Assembly (NCBI RefSeq): GCF_900129765.1
Contig: NZ_FQWU01000002.1
Span: 1,674,001 to 1,738,000, forward strand
Length of the DNA: 64,000 nt
Direction: 5' to 3'
DNA from: Massilia sp. CF038
GTDB taxonomy: Bacteria; Pseudomonadota; Gammaproteobacteria; Burkholderiales; Burkholderiaceae_D
The notes below the pieces were generated by a model. That model had not been told where the DNA came from and did no database searches. It saw only the letters and a program-made list of their open reading frames with translations. The number at the start of each line of letters is the position of its first letter. Position 1 is the first letter of the stretch. Position numbers and translations under genes: made by a program. Of the stretch, positions 21,723-29,635 are shown piece by piece.

Positions 21723-23038
21723 GGCGTATTGTACCGCGCCGCGGGCTCGACTGGCGAAACTAGTACCCGGTCGATCCGGTTGCGGTCCATGTCGACCACT
21801 TCGAAACGGTGGCCCTTCCACTCGATTTGTTCCGATGGCGCCGGCACATGGCCGAGCTGATGGAGCAGCATGCCGGCCAGGGTCTGGTAGCCTTGCGCGG
21901 CTTCGTCGGGAAACGGTGCCTGGGTGCCAAGGACCTCGCGCAGGCGCTCCAGTTCCATGGCGCCATCGAGCAGCCAGCTGCCATCGTCGCGCTGGACCGC
22001 GTCTGCCTCGCGCGCTTCAATGCCGGGCAAGGCGCCGACGACTGCGCCCATCAGGTCGGTCAGCGTGACCATGCCCAGTAACTGGCCATGTTCGTCCACC
22101 ACCAGCGCCAGCTCGGCGCGCCGTTCGCGAAACAATTCCAGCAGACCCATGGCGTTGGCCGAGGCCGGTACTTGCAAGGGCTGGCGCAAGGCGCCATGCA
22201 GGTCGACTGCGTCCAGGGTGCCGGCGCGGATGGTTTGCGCAAACAGGTCACCTGCATGGATCACGCCGAGTACCTGCGCCGGGTCGCCGTCGATGACAGG
22301 AAAACGGCTGTAGGGCCGCGCCGCAATGGTGCGCAAGTTGCTGCCGATGTCGGCTTGCAGATCTACGGTTTCCAGGTCGACCCGGGGCGTCATGAGGGCG
22401 CTGACCCGCTGCTGGCGCAAGCTCAGGCCGCGGCGGGCGATGTCGTATTCAGTTCGGTCGAGTACGCCGGCATCGCTGCCCTCGCGCAGCATGCCGCTGA
22501 TCTCTTCGGTGGTGGGCGCGTCGCTGGCCTGGCGCCCCAGGCCACACAGGCGAATGATCAGTTCGGTAACCGCAGCCAGCAGCCGTACCAGCGGCGTCAT
22601 CAGCCACGATAAACGCTGGAGCGGCCGCGCAAGCAAGGCGGCAGTCGCTTCCGGGTATTGCATTGCAATGCGTTTGGGCACCAGTTCGCCAAACACAATC
22701 GAGGCGAGCGTAATGCTGCCAATAACGACTGCCAAGGCGAGCATGTCCGCATACGGCGCCAGCGGCGCAAAGCCGGCCAGCTGGCGGCCCAGCTGCGCGG
22801 CCAGCGACGCCTGCCCGAAGGCGCCGTTGAAAATACTGATCAAGGTGATGCCGATTTGAATGGTCGACAGGAAGTCGCTTGGTCTGGCGGCCAGGTCGAG
22901 CGCCACTCGCGCTCCCTCGCTGCCACGCCGGGCAGACTCCTCGAGCCGCAGCTTTTTGGCTGATGCAATTGACAGTTCGGCCGTTGCGAAAAGGCCGTTC
23001 AGCAAGATCAGCGCGAAGATGATGAGTACGTCGGTCAC
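21713..23038 (-). CDS. CNNM/CorC-family (haemolysin C-like) transmembrane protein
   Basis: The 441-residue protein has the three-part CNNM architecture. A DUF21 membrane domain (about residues 1-190; FATAELSIASAKKLRLEE, IVFGELVPKRIA) is followed by a CBS-domain pair (about 215-330; LMTPRVDLETVDL, YSRFPVIDGDPAQVLGV) and a CorC_HlyC domain (about 345-430). Family members are implicated in magnesium or cobalt efflux and membrane stress; the old haemolysin name is misleading. Its stop codon lies inside the 5' end of rnpB, so the rnpB promoter probably sits within this coding sequence. A paralogue is at 52107-53447. Confidence 0.88.
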   Translation of the reverse strand: MTDVLIIFALILLNGLFATAELSIASAKKLRLEESARRGSEGARVALDLAARPSDFLSTIQIGITLISIFNGAFGQASLAAQLGRQLAGFAPLAPYADMLALAVVIGSITLASIVFGELVPKRIAMQYPEATAALLARPLQRLSWLMTPLVRLLAAVTELIIRLCGLGRQASDAPTTEEISGMLREGSDAGVLDRTEYDIARRGLSLRQQRVSALMTPRVDLETVDLQADIGSNLRTIAARPYSRFPVIDGDPAQVLGVIHAGDLFAQTIRAGTLDAVDLHGALRQPLQVPASANAMGLLELFRERRAELALVVDEHGQLLGMVTLTDLMGAVVGALPGIEAREADAVQRDDGSWLLDGAMELERLREVLGTQAPFPDEAAQGYQTLAGMLLHQLGHVPAPSEQIEWKGHRFEVVDMDRNRIDRVLVSPVEPAARYNTPVK

Positions 23039-23123
23039 GGCGCGGAAAGCGACAGGGAATCGGTCAGATTACCCGCCATGCATACGTTGAATTTGCGCTA
23101 CGCCAAATGGACGCCTGCGCCAC

Positions 23124-23185
23124 TGATATCAAAAACGATATCAATCCTGCAAAAAATGTTATCGCACAAAAGTGGTCCAACCACT
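23124..23185. promoter_or_regulatory. Two inverted repeats upstream of the pectate lyase gene
   Basis: TGATATC-N6-GATATCA lies at 23124-23143 and AGTGGT-CCA-ACCACT at 23171-23185. The second contains TGGTCCAACCA, which fits the TNGTNNNACNA pattern bound by FadR-subfamily GntR regulators, a group that includes uronate and galacturonate regulators. It is 50 nt before the pectate lyase start, a sensible operator position. No such regulator is encoded in the window. Confidence 0.5.
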
Positions 23186-23234
23186 ATTTTCGCAAATACA
23201 ATGCTGGCAATTCAATCAACATTAAAGGTTCACC

Positions 23235-24704
23235 ATGAAGTTGCTTCCTCTCGTATCTCTGGTCGCCGCCACCCTGGCGCCGGTCGCAGCACAGGCCGTT
23301 GACTGGCCTTCCGGCTATTCCAAGTGCGCCGAAGAAGGCGGCAAATGCGACGCTGGCAGCGTAAAACGCGACGTTTCGTTCGGGATCAAGAACAAATGGG
23401 TGGTCAAATCGCTGACCGGCACCTTCGCCTGCACCACGACGACCTTTGGCAGCGATCCGAATCCTGGCATTACCAAGAAGTGCGCGCTCGGCCCGCTGAG
23501 CACGCCAACCCCAACCCCGACGCCAACCCCAACACCGACCCCGACACCGACACCGACACCGACGCCTACCCCGACACCCACACCTACGCCGACACCAACC
23601 CCAACACCAACCGATCCGGTTACGCAATCAGCGCCAAACACCGGCTGGGCCAGCCAGGCGGGCGGCACCAAGGGCGGCGCAGCAGCGGCGGCCAACGCCG
23701 TGTTTATGGTCAGCAGTGCAGTGCAGCTCCAGGATGCGCTCAAGGCTCAGCCCGGCAAGCCAATTCAGATCAAGGTGTACGGCACCATTGACATGACCGG
23801 CGGCGTCCCGTTCAAGAGCGTGGACGATCAAACCGCACGCGGCCGCATCAGCCTGCCGTCGAACAGCACCCTGATTGGCATTGGCAGCGATGCCCGCATC
23901 ATCAACGGCGAAATCCAGATCAAGAACGTCGATAACGTCGTCGTGCGTAACCTGACCCTGGCCAACCCGTGCGATATCGCGCCAGTATGGGATCCAAAAG
24001 ACGGCAGTGCCGGCAACTGGAATTCGCGCTATGACGGCATTCTGGTGCAAGCATCGACCCACGTGTGGATCGACCACAACACCTTTACCGATGCGCCAAT
24101 GACGGACGACAAGCTGCCAACCCAGAATGGCAAGCTCAAGCAATGCCACGACGGCGCGCTGGACATCAAGACCGCCTCGGACTATGTGACGGTATCGAAC
24201 AACGTGTTTGCCCTGCACGAAAAGAACAACCTGATCGGTTCCTCCGACAGCACCACCAGCGATGATGGCCACTTGAAGATCACCTTCCATGGCAACCATT
24301 TCTTGAATGTGGCAGAGCGTTCACCGCGCGTACGTTTTGGCCAGGTGCACCTGTACAACAACTACCATCAGGCAAGCCGCAGTGCCGCCGCGTACAAGCA
24401 TCAGTACAGCGTGGGTGTGGGCTACAAAGCCAAGATCCTCTCGCAGCACAATGTGTATGACATCACCGGTGCCGGCAAGTGCGACGACGTCGTCAAAAAC
24501 CCTGGCTCAAGCAGCAAGACCGGCGCCATTGTCGACACTGGCTCGCTGCTGAACGGTGCCGCACTGGGTCTGGGCGGTTCCGGCTGCAGCTTCAGCACCA
24601 GCATCGGCTGGACGCCGCCGTATGCACCTGCCGTGATGGACGCATCGAAAGTGCGTGCCTCGGTGCTGCAGAACGCAGGTGCGGGCAAGCTGAACGTGCG
24701 TTAA
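23235..24704 (+). CDS. Secreted pectate lyase (polysaccharide lyase family 1)
   Basis: The enzyme cleaves polygalacturonate by beta-elimination outside the cell. The 489-residue precursor has a signal peptide (about residues 1-20, ending VAAQA) and a small Cys-containing N-terminal module (about 22-85). A Thr-Pro repeat linker (about 90-126) follows, then a parallel beta-helix lyase domain. The domain shows WIDHNTFTD (about 277), DGALDIK (about 306) and RSPRVRFGQVHLYNNY (about 362), which carries the catalytic Arg and calcium-site residues of PL1. Its promoter region holds a FadR-type palindrome, suggesting control by a pectin breakdown product. A GC-rich hairpin follows the stop. Confidence 0.93.
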   Translation: MKLLPLVSLVAATLAPVAAQAVDWPSGYSKCAEEGGKCDAGSVKRDVSFGIKNKWVVKSLTGTFACTTTTFGSDPNPGITKKCALGPLSTPTPTPTPTPTPTPTPTPTPTPTPTPTPTPTPTPTPTDPVTQSAPNTGWASQAGGTKGGAAAAANAVFMVSSAVQLQDALKAQPGKPIQIKVYGTIDMTGGVPFKSVDDQTARGRISLPSNSTLIGIGSDARIINGEIQIKNVDNVVVRNLTLANPCDIAPVWDPKDGSAGNWNSRYDGILVQASTHVWIDHNTFTDAPMTDDKLPTQNGKLKQCHDGALDIKTASDYVTVSNNVFALHEKNNLIGSSDSTTSDDGHLKITFHGNHFLNVAERSPRVRFGQVHLYNNYHQASRSAAAYKHQYSVGVGYKAKILSQHNVYDITGAGKCDDVVKNPGSSSKTGAIVDTGSLLNGAALGLGGSGCSFSTSIGWTPPYAPAVMDASKVRASVLQNAGAGKLNVR

Positions 24705-24712
24705 GCTTTGTT

Positions 24713-24743
24713 CCGGCTCGGCAGCCCCCGGGCACCGAGCCGG
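24713..24743. terminator. Hairpin between pectate lyase and DUF1398 genes
   Basis: CCGGCTCGG (24713-24721) and CCGAGCCGG (24735-24743) form a perfect 9-bp stem with a 13-nt loop between two convergent genes. There is no clear T-tract on either side, so termination efficiency is uncertain. Confidence 0.5.
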
Positions 24744-24765
24744 CGCAAGATGAACACGATGCGCA

Positions 24766-25161
24766 TCAGTCGGGAAACCGTTCAATGTGCACCTCGCCGA
24801 GGCGCCCCAAGTAACTGACGTGGCGTCCGGCGATCCAGACAATGTATCCAACACAACCCGCCGCGCGCGACAGGCGCAGGAATTCAGGGTACTTGACCAA
24901 ACCGCCCTGCGCGCCACGAATGGCCGCCTGCAAGGCATCCACATCAAACGCTGCCGCAACCGGCACGCCTTCGCCCGACAAGGGCACGCTGCACCACATT
25001 CCCCCATTGGTATAGTAAGTTGTGTCCTCGCGCCGGTAATCGGCGTGGTACGACTCCACGCCTGCGCGGGCAAGGGTGGCGATTACCTCTGGAAAACTGA
25101 CAATGCCCGCCTGCGAGTAGCGCGCACATTGTTCGATTGCCTGCCTGGTAGCTGGTTCCAT
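24766..25161 (-). CDS. DUF1398 family protein
   Basis: This 131-residue soluble protein matches the DUF1398 family by pattern, with YSQAGIVSFPEVIATLARAG near the start and GVESYHADYRREDTTYY in the middle. The function of the family is not established. A good ribosome site (AGGAG) precedes the ATG. It starts 11 nt downstream of a MarR regulator gene and is probably co-transcribed with it. Confidence 0.8.
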   Translation of the reverse strand: MEPATRQAIEQCARYSQAGIVSFPEVIATLARAGVESYHADYRREDTTYYTNGGMWCSVPLSGEGVPVAAAFDVDALQAAIRGAQGGLVKYPEFLRLSRAAGCVGYIVWIAGRHVSYLGRLGEVHIERFPD

Positions 25162-25172
25162 GACTTTCTCCT

Positions 25173-25664
25173 CTATTCGGTGGGCACTTGTCGCAACTGA
25201 CGGTCCTGCACGATCTGCTGCATCATCCCCATCAAGGATTGACGTTGGGCCACGCTGAGCGAAGCGAAACAGCTTGCGTCATTGCGGTCCGCAATGGCGG
25301 CCAGCTCCGGCACCAGCGCGCGACCGGCCGGCGTCAGCATTAAATGCTGAGCACGCTTATCCACAACGCCAGGCGCGCGTGCCACCAGCCCTTTCTTTTG
25401 CAGTCGCGTGACGATTTTCGACACCGCGCCCTTGGTCATGCCCAGCGCCGAAACAAGTTCCGCAGCGCCGGATTGCTCGTGCCGATACATTTCCCGCATC
25501 GCCACCCAGTCCGACACAGATACGCCACGCTGTTCGACCTGGCGTGCAAACTCGCCCGACACGTGGTTGGAAACAAAGCGCAGCCAAAAGCCAACATGGT
25601 CTTCGAGCGCACTGACTGAGGCTGATGGCGTGGACGATTGCATGGTTTTGATAATAGTTTCCAT
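25173..25664 (-). CDS. MarR-family transcriptional regulator
   Basis: The roughly 163-residue protein has a winged helix-turn-helix of MarR type: GAAELVSALGMTKGAVSKIVTRLQKKGLVAR is the recognition region and VVDKRAQHLMLTPAGRAL the wing. The start is uncertain. METIIK (25664), MQSSTP (25643) and a TTG at 25679 are all open, and none has a strong ribosome site. A 14-bp palindrome overlaps the METIIK start. It is followed by DUF1398 in the same direction and is divergent from a thiamine-diphosphate enzyme gene, which is its likeliest target. Confidence 0.88.
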   Translation of the reverse strand: METIIKTMQSSTPSASVSALEDHVGFWLRFVSNHVSGEFARQVEQRGVSVSDWVAMREMYRHEQSGAAELVSALGMTKGAVSKIVTRLQKKGLVARAPGVVDKRAQHLMLTPAGRALVPELAAIADRNDASCFASLSVAQRQSLMGMMQQIVQDRQLRQVPTE

Positions 25665-25670
25665 GGAAAC
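25657..25670. promoter_or_regulatory. Candidate MarR operator palindrome
   Basis: GTTTCCATGGAAAC is a perfect 14-bp palindrome in the divergent region between the MarR gene and the thiamine-diphosphate enzyme gene. Size and placement suit a MarR dimer site for autoregulation. It also suggests the true MarR start may be the downstream ATG at 25643, leaving the operator in the leader. Confidence 0.5.
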
Positions 25671-25771
25671 CAAACGCAAGCGAATTCTGAAATTTGGTGT
25701 CGTTATTTCAAAAGCTGCAAGGAAACGCCTCGCATAGAATGATGCATACCTAACATAGAGGCAGAGACGAC

Positions 25772-27475
25772 ATGACCCACCCTTCCCGCAGTGGCGGCCA
25801 GATCCTGGTTGACGCCCTCAAGATCCACGGCGTCGATACCGCCTTTGGCGTGCCTGGCGAGAGCTATCTTGACGTCCTGGACGCCCTGCACGACTCGGAC
25901 ATCCGTTTCATCATCAACCGTCAGGAAGGCGGCGCCGCCTTCATGGCCGAAGCCTACGGCAAAATGACCGGCAAGCCCGGCATCTGCTTCGTCACGCGCG
26001 GCCCCGGCGCGACCAACGCCTCGATCGGCGTGCACACTGCCTATCAGGACTCGACCCCGATGATCCTGTTCATCGGCCAGGTCGGCAACGACTTCATGGA
26101 CCGCGAAGCCTTCCAGGAAATCGACTATCGCCGCATGTTCGGGCAGATGGCCAAGTGGGTCACCCAGATTGACCGCGCCGACCGCATTCCAGAATACCTG
26201 GCGCGCGCCTTCCAGGTTGCCACCAGTGGCCGCCCGGGCCCGGTCGTGCTGGCACTGCCGGAAGACATGCTGATTGACCAGGCTGCAGTGGCTGACACCA
26301 AGCGCTATACGCCGGTGCAGGCAGCGCCGTCGGCGGCCCAGATCGACACCCTGCGCAACATGCTGGCCGAAGCCAAGCGCCCGATGGTGCTGCTCGGTGG
26401 CGGCACCTGGAACGCACAGGCTTGCGCCGACCTGCAGCGTTTTGCCGAAGCTAATGCGCTGCCCGTGGGCTGCACCTTCCGCTTCCAGGATTTGCTCGAC
26501 AACGCGCATCCAAACTATGTGGGCGACGTCGGCATCGGCATCAACCCGAAACTGGCCGCGCGTGTACGCGACGCCGACCTGCTGATTGCAATCGGCCCGC
26601 GCCTGGGCGAAATGACCACGGGCGGCTATTCGCTGTTAACTTCGCCGGTACCGAAGCAGCGCCTGGTGCACTTCCACGCAGATGCGGAAGAACTGGGCAG
26701 TGTCTATCAGGCTGAATTGATGATCAATAGCGGCGCTCCGCAGGCAACGGCGATGCTGGCCGCGATGGCACCGGTCGACGCCAGCGCATGGAAAGCCACG
26801 GTTGCCGAAGCCAAGGCTGATCTGGCCGCGTACCAGGAACAGCCGCCCATCTTCAAGGACGGCAAAGCGCCACTGGACCTGTGGCAGGTGGTGCAGGAAT
26901 TGATGGCGCAAACGCCGAAGGACACCATCATCACCAATGGCGCGGGCAACTACGCGTCGTGGGCGCACCGCTTCTTCCGCTACGGCGGCATGCGCACGCA
27001 GCTGGCCCCGACCAATGGCGCCATGGGTTACGGCGTACCGTCCGGGATCGCCGCGAAGATCATCGACCCGTCCCGCACCGTGGTCACCTTTGCCGGCGAT
27101 GGCGAATACATGATGAACGGTCAGGAGCTGGCCACCGCCGTGCAGTACAAGGCCGGCGTGATCATCATCGTCTTCAACAACAGCATGTTCGGCACCATTC
27201 GCATGCACCAGGAGCGTGACTACCCAGGCCGTGTATCGGGCACCACGCTGCACAATCCTGATTTTGCCGCGCTGGCAGTCGCTTACGGCGCGCATGGCGA
27301 GGTGGTCAACACGACCGCTGAATTCGCGCCTGCACTGGAGCGCGCGCTGTCCCACACGCGCAGCAAATCGCTGCCCGCCGTGATCGAGCTGCGCTACGAC
27401 GGCAACCTGATTACGCCGAATGCGACGCTCGAGACGATCCGCAAAACGGCCGAGGCGGCGAAAGCGGCCAAGTAA
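25772..27475 (+). CDS. Thiamine-diphosphate-dependent enzyme, acetolactate-synthase-like
   Basis: The 567-residue protein has the three-domain ThDP fold. The N-terminal pyrimidine-binding domain has the catalytic Glu in NRQEGGAAFMAEAYG (Glu52). A central domain follows, and the C-terminal pyrophosphate domain has the GDGEYMMNGQEL...FNNSMFGTI motif at about residues 442-470. It resembles the acetolactate synthase large-subunit superfamily. No small regulatory subunit or ilvC is adjacent, so it may be a catabolic or oxalyl-CoA/benzoylformate-type relative. The exact reaction cannot be read from sequence. It is divergent from a MarR regulator. Confidence 0.85.
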   Translation: MTHPSRSGGQILVDALKIHGVDTAFGVPGESYLDVLDALHDSDIRFIINRQEGGAAFMAEAYGKMTGKPGICFVTRGPGATNASIGVHTAYQDSTPMILFIGQVGNDFMDREAFQEIDYRRMFGQMAKWVTQIDRADRIPEYLARAFQVATSGRPGPVVLALPEDMLIDQAAVADTKRYTPVQAAPSAAQIDTLRNMLAEAKRPMVLLGGGTWNAQACADLQRFAEANALPVGCTFRFQDLLDNAHPNYVGDVGIGINPKLAARVRDADLLIAIGPRLGEMTTGGYSLLTSPVPKQRLVHFHADAEELGSVYQAELMINSGAPQATAMLAAMAPVDASAWKATVAEAKADLAAYQEQPPIFKDGKAPLDLWQVVQELMAQTPKDTIITNGAGNYASWAHRFFRYGGMRTQLAPTNGAMGYGVPSGIAAKIIDPSRTVVTFAGDGEYMMNGQELATAVQYKAGVIIIVFNNSMFGTIRMHQERDYPGRVSGTTLHNPDFAALAVAYGAHGEVVNTTAEFAPALERALSHTRSKSLPAVIELRYDGNLITPNATLETIRKTAEAAKAAK

Positions 27476-27485
27476 GCTTCTGAGA

Positions 27486-28020
27486 CGTCGCCCTCGCGCA
27501 GGCGGGGGCCCATACCACCTTACCGAAGTTGTTTAGCATGGTATGGTTCCCCGCCTTCGCGAGGACGACGGGCGTTACTGCGCGAGCACGCGAATCCAAG
27601 TCAACACGCTGCGTGATAAGCCGTCGCCCTCGCGCAGGCGGGGGCCCATACCACCTTACCGAAGTTGTTCAGCGTGCTATCGGTCCCCGCCTTCGCGAGG
27701 ACGATGAAAGGTATTTCACGAGCACCCGAATCCAAGTCAACGCACTGCGTGATAAGCCGTCGCCCTCGCGCAGGCGGGGGCCCATACCACCTTACCGAAG
27801 TTGTTTAGCATGTTATGGTGCTGGCGCATGCGCCAGCACCTTCGCGAGGACGATGAAAGGTATTTCACGAGCACCCGAATCCAAGTCAACGCCCTGCGTG
27901 ATAAGCCGTCGCCCTCGCGCAGGCGGGGGCCCATACCACCTTACCGAAGTTATTTAGCATGGTATGGTGCTGGCGCATGCGCCAGCACCTTCGCGAGGAA
28001 GATGGAAGGTACTTCACGAG
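27486..28020. repeat. Tandem array of four palindromic intergenic repeats
   Basis: Four head-to-tail units begin at about 27486, 27622, 27758 and 27907 (periods 136, 136 and 149 bp). Each has an imperfect inverted repeat of about 85-100 bp, starting CGTCGCCCTCGCGCAGGCGG and ending near CCTTCGCGAGGA, followed by a conserved spacer of about 50 bp. In units 3 and 4 the right arm is replaced by a perfect 22-bp palindrome centred on GGCGCATGCGCC. Single relatives occur at 42481-42559 and 47719-47809. The small frames inside are repeat translations, and no gene is supported. Confidence 0.9.
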
Positions 28021-28079
28021 CGCGCAAGGCCATGTCCACGCACCGCTCGATTCGACTTGCGACGCCGATACCGGCATGT

Positions 28080-28748
28080 TTATGTCCCGCTAGCCGCGCC
28101 ACGTTCCTCGGCAAACACATCTAATACACTACCCGCCGCTGCCGTCTGCGCTGCACTCACGAGCGCTTCTGCCAGCGCACTGCGTGCGATCGTGCGTTTC
28201 ATGTCAAGCCGCCGCGTTGCTGGCGCCACCACGGTCGCAGGCAAGGGTCCGATCACATCGGCAGCATCAACCAGCCGTGCCGCGCGCGCAATCACATAAT
28301 CGAGCCCGCTATCCGCCAGCGCTGCCTCGCGGTCGATCACGTTCTTCCGCATGCCGCGCTTGAGCAGATTGAGAAGAAACCACACCCACGACGGCTGGTC
28401 CGGGCCAATCACGGACAGCAGCACAAACCGGGGCGGCACGGCGTACTGCCGAACCGCGCGGATCGGGTTCATGCAGCCATCAAACATCAATGCGCGCACT
28501 TCCTGCTTCGAGGCGAAGCGCTTGTGAATGTCGACCGTGAAGAACACGGTGTCGAAATCCCCATCCAGGGCGCGGGTCAACGCCGCGCCATCGGTGACAT
28601 CGGCGCTGAACGGTTCGATGAATTCCGAGGCCGGTGGCGGACGGCGCGAGATCGCGCGCACGTGCTGACCACGACTTGCAAGTAGGCGCACGATTTCCAG
28701 ACCGGTGCCACTACTGGCACCAATGACGGCAAATTTTTTCATGGTCAT
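28080..28748 (-). CDS. NAD(P)-binding oxidoreductase (atypical SDR, NmrA-like)
   Basis: The 222-residue protein starts MTMKKFAVIGASSGTGLEIVRLL, a Rossmann dinucleotide loop (GASSGTG at residues 10-16). It lacks a classical YxxxK catalytic pair, which fits the atypical NmrA/NAD(P)H-binding SDR group. Substrate unknown. Its start overlaps the stop of the inositol-monophosphatase-like gene as ATGA, so the two form an operon divergent from a TetR regulator. Confidence 0.83.
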   Translation of the reverse strand: MTMKKFAVIGASSGTGLEIVRLLASRGQHVRAISRRPPPASEFIEPFSADVTDGAALTRALDGDFDTVFFTVDIHKRFASKQEVRALMFDGCMNPIRAVRQYAVPPRFVLLSVIGPDQPSWVWFLLNLLKRGMRKNVIDREAALADSGLDYVIARAARLVDAADVIGPLPATVVAPATRRLDMKRTIARSALAEALVSAAQTAAAGSVLDVFAEERGAASGT

Positions 28749-29563
28749 TGCCCCTCCACCTGGCGCAGCACCTGCACCACCGCCGCGTGAATGCCCGGGG
28801 CGCTGGCGGCGAAACTATCGCTGGCGGTGGTCCATGGCGCGCCCTGCCAGTCCGTCACCACCCCGCCTCCCTCGCGTACCAGCAGCGCGCCCGCAACCAG
28901 GCCGGATAACACACTGCCAGGCTGCCAGAAGCAGTCGAGCCGTCCCGCTGCAACGTGAATGAGCTGCATGGCGGACGGCACGGCGGCCTTCACCAGCAAG
29001 GCGTGATTGAGCATGGCGATGATCGATTTGCCGGTGCGGGCGTGAGTCGCTGCGCCTTCGCCCGGGGTAGCTTGGGCGGTACTGACCATCGCGGCGCCCA
29101 GGTCCAGCTTCGCTGATGTCCTGATTTCGCGCCCGTTCAAGAATGCGCCACCGCCGCGCAGCGCAGTGTAGACGCGCGCGGTCAGCGGCTCATCCACCAC
29201 CGTCAACACGGCTTCGTTGTCGCGCACCAGGGTGGCGGTCACGCTCCAGTCACCCATGCCATGGATGTGATTGACGTTCCCTTCGACGGGATCGACCACC
29301 CACCATTCACCGGGTGGCAACGGGCCGCTGGCCTTTTCGTCCTCCAGCCAGCGCGCTTGCGGACGGATTGCCAGCAACTGCGGGCGTAAATTCGCGGAGG
29401 CTGCGTCGTCGTTCGCGTCGATCATAGCCATTAATTCGGTCATATCGGCTGGACGGTCATCAGGGTTAAAACGCGCCAGCAGGATCTGGCCAGTCTGATG
29501 TACGGCCTGCGCGGTCTGCGCAAGCAGCGCAGCGTCGTCGGATTGCGCCTGGAAGGTTTGCAT
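28745..29563 (-). CDS. Inositol monophosphatase family protein (variant motif)
   Basis: The protein of about 272 residues belongs to the lithium-sensitive phosphatase superfamily. WLEDEKASG corresponds to the metal-binding Glu motif, WWVVDPVEGNVNHIHG to the usual DPIDGT motif, and the GALLVREGGGVVTDWQG block to the C-terminal motif. The second Asp of DPIDGT is Glu and the Thr is Asn, and the final metal Asp region is atypical (WQPGSVLSGLVAGA). Activity may therefore be altered or redirected. I favour the MQTFQ start; a start 12 codons upstream (29599) is also open. It is co-transcribed with the downstream oxidoreductase. Confidence 0.82.
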   Translation of the reverse strand: MQTFQAQSDDAALLAQTAQAVHQTGQILLARFNPDDRPADMTELMAMIDANDDAASANLRPQLLAIRPQARWLEDEKASGPLPPGEWWVVDPVEGNVNHIHGMGDWSVTATLVRDNEAVLTVVDEPLTARVYTALRGGGAFLNGREIRTSAKLDLGAAMVSTAQATPGEGAATHARTGKSIIAMLNHALLVKAAVPSAMQLIHVAAGRLDCFWQPGSVLSGLVAGALLVREGGGVVTDWQGAPWTTASDSFAASAPGIHAAVVQVLRQVEGQ

Positions 29564-29603
29564 TTGGGTGGCTTTGCGTTCTGGTTGAGATGTGATCATA
29601 ATA

Positions 29604-29617
29604 TGAGGAATTACTCA
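29604..29617. promoter_or_regulatory. Candidate TetR operator
   Basis: TGAGGAATTACTCA is a 14-bp near-perfect palindrome with one mismatched pair, in the short divergent region between the inositol-monophosphatase-like gene and the TetR gene. Its position suits repression of both promoters. Support is by location and symmetry only. Confidence 0.35.
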
Positions 29618-29635
29618 CTTTCCAAACTCGCATTC

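Noticed and set aside
23315-23743. Minus-strand frame encoding a long Val-Gly repeat
   Set aside because: It is the complement of the Thr-Pro linker of the pectate lyase and has no independent support.
27486-28020. Possible CRISPR array
   Set aside because: Units are 136-149 bp with conserved spacers and internal palindromes, unlike short repeats with unique spacers, and no cas gene is near.
27529-28299. Small open frames with repeated SRRPRAGGGPYHL-like peptides
   Set aside because: They are translations of the intergenic repeat and end or shift with each unit. No start context.
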